Source: JAVJRN01 sp040218415
Lineage (GTDB): Bacteria; Bacteroidota; Bacteroidia; Cytophagales; Cyclobacteriaceae
Length of the DNA stretch: 18,892 bases
Direction: 5' to 3'
Assembly: GCA_040218415.1 (NCBI GenBank)
Contig: JAVJRN010000012.1
Location: 1-18,892 of the forward strand
Shown: piece after piece, positions 15,087-18,892 of the stretch
Position numbering within the stretch: the first letter of the stretch is position 1
Layout: each line of letters starts with the position of its first letter
The notes under the pieces: generated by a model
Told to the model about the DNA's origin: nothing
The model's database searches: none
Seen by the model: the letters and a program-made list of their open reading frames with translations, nothing else
Program-made: the position numbers and the translations under genes

Positions 15087-15632
15087 TTATTCTGTCTCCT
15101 TCGTTTCTTCAGTTTCGTCAAGTTCCTCTTCCAATTCCTCTTCGTCTGTCTCGTCCTCCTCTTCTTCCACATCATTAATTGGTGTGAGGTTGGCTGGAAT
15201 TTCATCTGCGAGGTATGGGAATACGTCAACAAACGTCGTTTTTGTGATCGATGGGATTTCAAATGGAACGAGCATTGAACTTAAGTTATCTTCCACTCTT
15301 TCAAATGCTTGCTTGGTATCCTCTGCGCAAACTAAGAAGTAGGTATTGACTTTTACTTCTTTTTCACTGTCAGCATCCACTGTAGAGTAGCTTACTTTGC
15401 ACTTATACCAATCGTCACTGTCTTCATAGTTGATGACGTCTCCAATATTGGTTTTTGCAATTGCGCTAATTTGAAACTCTCCCGAGATGTATTCTTCCAT
15501 TGCAGCATAAATTCTAGATTCCGCATCGGTGTAAGAAACTGCATCTACCAGATACGCTTCCGTCACTTGTTTCATACCTCCTTCTTCTAATTGCTTTCCG
15601 TATTTTACTTTGCAAGTGAACCAGATTTTCAT
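15087..15632 (-). CDS. DUF4494 domain protein
   Basis: A 181-residue protein of the DUF4494 family. It begins MKIWFTCKVKYGKQ, continues with VTEAYLVDAVSYTDAESRI, and has DDWYKCKVSY followed by VNTYFLVCAEDTKQAFERV, all features I associate with this Bacteroidota family. The last 30 residues are almost all Glu, Asp and Thr. No enzymatic motif, signal peptide or membrane segment is present, so it is cytoplasmic. Its role is unknown. It has its own probable promoter (TACTTTTG at 15677-15684) and terminator (15015-15050), which suggests a single-gene transcript. Confidence 0.88.
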   Translation of the reverse strand: MKIWFTCKVKYGKQLEEGGMKQVTEAYLVDAVSYTDAESRIYAAMEEYISGEFQISAIAKTNIGDVINYEDSDDWYKCKVSYSTVDADSEKEVKVNTYFLVCAEDTKQAFERVEDNLSSMLVPFEIPSITKTTFVDVFPYLADEIPANLTPINDVEEEEDETDEEELEEELDETEETKETE

Positions 15633-15676
15633 TGAGTTATCTTTATTGTGTTTTTGAGATTTATTTTGAGCGACGG

Positions 15677-15684
15677 CAAAAGTA
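15677..15684 (-). promoter_or_regulatory. -7 box for the DUF4494 gene
   Basis: The minus strand reads TACTTTTG, an exact match to TAnnTTTG, 45-52 nt before the DUF4494 start. A -33 TTTG is not clear; GTTTTAAAG lies somewhat closer than expected. Confidence 0.5.
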
Positions 15685-15824
15685 GTTGGTCTTTAAAACT
15701 CTGCACACTTGTAAGGTGACTTTAATTTTCAACCTGCCTAAAAGGAAGGAGTCTTTTCTCCCGCAGCATTTTTTACAGATAACCACAAATAAACCGATTG
15801 TACTCAATGTGTTATTTTATGACC

Positions 15825-16532
15825 TCATTCACATAGCTGGTCATAGACGAATACATGTTCGGCAAAATTCTCCCACCTAAATTTTTCGCCCTGATAATTT
15901 TCAACAAATACATCACAGTCTTTATAAAGCTCACTCAAAGCGTCTCTTCTATAATTACCTCTTCTATAAATCTCAGATTTATTGCCATCATAGACTACCA
16001 AATAGGATAAGTCATTTCCACCAGTCAACTGAAGGCCATTTAGATTTAAACCACCAGATTCATTAGCATTGGGGTCAAAATATACTTTGATTTTATTGTC
16101 GAACCCCGGATTCAGGAGTTGCATGAGTGCCGGCTTATCTTTTCTTCTTGGTAATAATGCTCGCTCGAAATAGACCCATTCTCTATTCATCACTTCGTCA
16201 AAGTCGATGTTCGACGCACGAATGATACTTTGGACAGACATGGCACTTTCAATATTGGCTAATTTGGTAGGCTTGACCGCTAATAACTGAACATCAGCGG
16301 CAGTAAACTTCGCTTTTGATTTATCAGATTTTTTAATGGTAAAAGACCGTAACTGGCCATTAATAAGTGTCTGAGCTACAACTCTTCCCTTTACGGTATC
16401 ACCGTCATTGGTAACTGCATACGTTTCCTTTGCCATCAAAATTTGCGTTTCGTTTAATTCCGGTAAGAAATATTGAGCTTGAGAATAACTAATGGAAATA
16501 ATCAGGATAAAGATGCTCGCTAGATGTTTCAT
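15825..16532 (-). CDS. Secreted protein of unknown function
   Basis: A 235-residue protein with a Sec signal peptide (MKHLASIFILIISISYSQAQ, cleavage before Gln20). The mature part opens with YAVTNDGDTVKGRVVAQTL, a pattern I have seen in secreted Bacteroidota proteins (xNGDTxxGxI), then a lysine-rich stretch, KKSDKSKAKF. The rest is mixed alpha/beta with LNPGFDNKIKVYFDP and RRGNYRRDALSELYKDC. Two cysteines lie near the C-terminus. No known domain was recognised. It lies 81 nt after dgt on the same strand. CACTTTTG in that gap differs from the -7 consensus at one position, so it may have its own promoter. Confidence 0.65.
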   Translation of the reverse strand: MKHLASIFILIISISYSQAQYFLPELNETQILMAKETYAVTNDGDTVKGRVVAQTLINGQLRSFTIKKSDKSKAKFTAADVQLLAVKPTKLANIESAMSVQSIIRASNIDFDEVMNREWVYFERALLPRRKDKPALMQLLNPGFDNKIKVYFDPNANESGGLNLNGLQLTGGNDLSYLVVYDGNKSEIYRRGNYRRDALSELYKDCDVFVENYQGEKFRWENFAEHVFVYDQLCE

Positions 16533-16613
16533 TTTAAGATATAGTTTGAACGCATGAATTTACGTTGTATTCTTGAAATCTACATTATGCAAAAGTGAGG
16601 TGATATGATATTA

Positions 16614-17966
16614 TTATCCTCTGGCAGAAGGCAAAGAGAACCCAAATACGATACGGTAAAGTTTTATGGCATAAGAGTCGGTAAGACTTGAAATAAAATC
16701 GCCTATTATTTGACAACAAGCATAGACGGTGAGATCCTTTTGACTTAGCTTAATTTGAGGTTCTTCAGGGAGTAATCGAAAGATGGATTTTTGCTTAGGA
16801 GAAAGCGCATGGTGATCAAAATAATTGTTGTAGGCCGCCATTGTAAAAGCTTCCATCAACTTACCGATCACTTCAAAGCCCCCCGCTTCTCTTTCCAGCA
16901 CTTGCTTGGATCGATAAATTTTGTTGACCGAAAGGTCACTGATTTCCGCCAAAATGTTTTTAGAAGGAATTACTTCGGTCAAAGCCTGGTCAAAATCGGC
17001 ACTTAAAATTTGCTCTTCTTGGGCTAAAAATACAGCAACACATTCTTGTACCAGAGTATGTATGGCCATTGCTCTCAGTAAGGCCAGCTTGCTATTTTGT
17101 CCAGGGATTTTTTCCAACTTTTCTGGTTTGAAATTATCCCCAATAATTTTGCCCAAAAGATCACGGGTCTGCTCAAAAGATACAAGACCCAAGCGGCATC
17201 CATCTTCCAAGTCGATAATGCCATAGCAAATATCATCAGCAGCTTCTACCAAAAAGGCCAAAGGATGACGAGCCCATGCACCTTCGGCAAATTTAATTAA
17301 CTCCATTTTGGTGGCCAATTCTGCATATTCTGCCCCATTTCCGGCATAAATACCATATTTTTTGTGACTCTTTCTTCCATTTACAGCTTCTCCGCCAGAC
17401 AGTCTGGGATACTTCGTAAAAGCGCCCAGACATGCATAGGTGAGTTTTAACCCCCCATTCATCTCATCATTTAAAATCCTAAAACCCTGCGCATTTCCCT
17501 CAAAGGATGTGAGATCCGTCCATTCTTCTGGTTTCACTTTATTTTCAAAAGATCTCCCCAAGTCATTGTCAGTATAAAAGGAAGAAATGGCTGTTTCTCC
17601 AGAATGTCCAAATGGTGGGTTTCCAAGATCGTGCGCCAAGCTAGCCGCAGCAACGATCCCACCAAAATCATGTGTTGTGTAACCTGCAGACTTAAGCTCA
17701 GGATGTTTTTCGAGAATTCCCGCGCCAACTTCCTTACCCAATGAGCGACCAACACTCGATACCTCGAGGCTATGCGTGAGGCGAGTATGCACGAAATCGT
17801 CCTCAGGAAGTGGAAATACCTGTGTTTTATCCTGTAATTTTCTGAAAGGATGGGAGAAAATGAGACGGTCATAATCCTGTTCAAACCTACTTCGGTTTGT
17901 CTGATCAATTTCTACATCTGGTTTGTCTCCAAACCTGTGGGGTGACAAGAGCTTCAGCCAATTCAT
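16614..17966 (-). CDS. dgt: Deoxyguanosinetriphosphate triphosphohydrolase
   Basis: A 450-residue HD-domain enzyme that hydrolyses dGTP (or dNTPs) to the nucleoside and triphosphate. The N-terminus RSRFEQDYDRLIFSHPFRKLQDKTQVFP is the family signature for nucleotide binding. The metal site is His65 (HTRLTHSLE), His112-Asp113 (AHDLGNPPFGHSGE) and the distal Asp in EAADDICYGIIDLEDG (244-245). FEGNAQGFRIL and LGAFTKYPR are also typical. It is near the E. coli enzyme's length (about 500), and no residue of the metal site is missing. Its role is dNTP pool control and, in some bacteria, phage defence by dNTP depletion. Here it sits in a chromosomal context without defence neighbours. It is divergent from ttcA. 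Confidence 0.93.
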   Translation of the reverse strand: MNWLKLLSPHRFGDKPDVEIDQTNRSRFEQDYDRLIFSHPFRKLQDKTQVFPLPEDDFVHTRLTHSLEVSSVGRSLGKEVGAGILEKHPELKSAGYTTHDFGGIVAAASLAHDLGNPPFGHSGETAISSFYTDNDLGRSFENKVKPEEWTDLTSFEGNAQGFRILNDEMNGGLKLTYACLGAFTKYPRLSGGEAVNGRKSHKKYGIYAGNGAEYAELATKMELIKFAEGAWARHPLAFLVEAADDICYGIIDLEDGCRLGLVSFEQTRDLLGKIIGDNFKPEKLEKIPGQNSKLALLRAMAIHTLVQECVAVFLAQEEQILSADFDQALTEVIPSKNILAEISDLSVNKIYRSKQVLEREAGGFEVIGKLMEAFTMAAYNNYFDHHALSPKQKSIFRLLPEEPQIKLSQKDLTVYACCQIIGDFISSLTDSYAIKLYRIVFGFSLPSARG

Positions 17967-18206
17967 TCGGTAAAACTACAAGTAGATTTATAACTATTCG
18001 AAATTTTTGTTCTCCTCTCAATGCGAACTTCATGAAAATCAAGTTGCCTCAACAATTATATTTAGCGAAGACCTCCTAATTTTCTTTTGCTTAAAAAGTC
18101 TTTTTTGGCCTGCGTTCCGTGATGATTTTGGCACGTCTTTTTGCTTGTTATAATATTTTGAGAACGAATGAATAGGGAGTTTTCTAATTAATAGCAACTT
18201 TGCCCC

Positions 18207-18892
18207 ATGCAATCCATCACAGAGAAAAAACAAACTGAGAAAATCCACAATAAAATCAATCGGCTGATTGGTAAAGCCATAAGCCAATATCACATGATCG
18301 AGGAGGGTGATAAAATCATGGTGGCGGTAAGTGGCGGCAAGGACAGTCTGTGCATGCTTCATTTTTTGAAGGATTTTCGGCAAAAAGCGCCCATAAATTT
18401 TGAAATATTAGCAGTAAACGTTGATCAAAAACAGCCAGGTCATCCGGAAGAGGTATTGCCTAAGCTATTCACGGACTGGGAAGTTCCATTTGAGATCATC
18501 CTGCAGGACACTTATTCTGTGGTGAAGGAAAAGACACCATTCGGGAAAAGTTACTGTAGTTTGTGCTCCCGCATGCGCCGTGGAATTCTCTATGACAAAG
18601 CGCGAAAATTTGGTTGCAACAAGGTCGCGCTTGGTCATCATATGGATGATGTACTGGAAACATTTTTATTGAATACCTTTTTTTCAGGTCAGTTAAGCAC
18701 CATGCCGCCAAACTATTTGATCGAAGCGGGAGACTTGCATGTGATTCGACCTCTTTATCAGATAAAGGAATCAATCATTTCTGAATTTGTAGCAGCCCAA
18801 AACTGGCCAATAGTGCCTTGTAACCTGTGTGGCTCTCAAGACAATATGAGACGGCAGGATATGAAAAAACTCATCAATGATCTTACAGAAAA
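18207..18892 (+). CDS. ttcA: tRNA 2-thiocytidine-32 synthetase, 3' end beyond window
   Basis: 228 codons are visible from ATG 18207 and the frame is open at the window end. The protein is an ATP-dependent PP-loop enzyme that thiolates cytidine 32 of certain tRNAs. The ATP pyrophosphatase motif SGGKDS is at 42-47. The iron-sulfur cysteines are present: CSLC (117-120) and CNLC (205-208). GHHMDDVLETFLLN (143-156) is the conserved TtcA/TilS-type segment and distinguishes it from TilS when combined with the cysteine pairs. Full-length homologues have about 250-310 residues, so a few dozen codons are missing. It is divergent from dgt, with a 240-nt gap that must hold both promoters. Confidence 0.93.
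   Translation, partial: MQSITEKKQTEKIHNKINRLIGKAISQYHMIEEGDKIMVAVSGGKDSLCMLHFLKDFRQKAPINFEILAVNVDQKQPGHPEEVLPKLFTDWEVPFEIILQDTYSVVKEKTPFGKSYCSLCSRMRRGILYDKARKFGCNKVALGHHMDDVLETFLLNTFFSGQLSTMPPNYLIEAGDLHVIRPLYQIKESIISEFVAAQNWPIVPCNLCGSQDNMRRQDMKKLINDLTE

Noticed and set aside
15003..15342. Serine-rich plus-strand frames of 91 and 95 codons
   Set aside because: Antisense to the acidic tail of the DUF4494 gene; the Ser/Phe bias comes from complementing Glu/Asp codons.
15741..15760. GGAG/CTCC hairpin as a terminator of the secreted-protein gene
   Set aside because: The stem is only 4 bp and the tail is interrupted by cytosines; too weak to call.
16614..17966. dGTPase as part of a phage-defence island
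   Set aside because: All neighbours are housekeeping or envelope genes and no defence partners were seen; a normal chromosomal dgt fits better.
18039..18383. 114-codon minus-strand frame
   Set aside because: Antisense to the start of ttcA, including the SGGKDS motif region; no domain of its own.

Overview
The window reads as chromosomal DNA of a marine-type Bacteroidota, most likely Cytophagales. This rests on phylum-typical families (DUF4494, a DUF6134-like secreted protein, LVIVD-repeat lipoproteins, the long LspA form, the GIHH-type isoleucyl-tRNA synthetase), on TAnnTTTG-like -7 promoter boxes, and on weak or absent Shine-Dalgarno sequences. No rRNA, tRNA or CRISPR array was seen.

Layout. 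Positions 1-1850 are a decayed mobile-element graveyard. A two-gene IS91-type unit (tyrosine recombinase followed by HUH transposase, minus strand) is broken by a 14-nt-type insertion and an A-run indel in the recombinase. Its transposase is cut off at codon 171 by what looks like the end of an IS21-like element running off the left edge. Next come a perfect 14-bp-arm palindrome and a 25-codon remnant of a GIY-YIG nuclease. Positions 1900-7180 hold an overlapping minus-strand pair (DUF6134-like secreted protein and a DUF697-like membrane protein), a divergent alpha/beta hydrolase-OsmC fusion, a possible tiny lipoprotein, and a tightly overlapping plus-strand trio (two LVIVD-type lipoproteins and an outer-membrane barrel). 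A long palindrome follows the trio.

Positions 7298-14661 are a minus-strand run, probably one operon in the order RND/MMPL exporter, ileS, lspA, EamA transporter, with gaps of 28 nt, 45 nt and a 14-nt overlap. Positions 15087-17966 hold minus-strand genes for a dGTPase, an unknown secreted protein and a DUF4494 protein ending at a strong intrinsic terminator. At the right edge the divergent gene ttcA starts and is cut by the window end.

How the genes fit together. The core genes serve translation and envelope biogenesis: IleRS charges tRNA-Ile, LspA matures lipoproteins such as those encoded at 5229-6508, and TtcA thiolates tRNA C32. Dgt acts on dNTP pools. The accessory part worth attention is the nested mobile-element wreckage, a 20-nt two-block motif repeated in two intergenic regions, and the lipoprotein-lipoprotein-barrel cassette of unknown job. 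The most functionally loaded single observation is the swapped GIHH signature of the IleRS, a feature tied to mupirocin hyper-resistance in IleRS2 enzymes.
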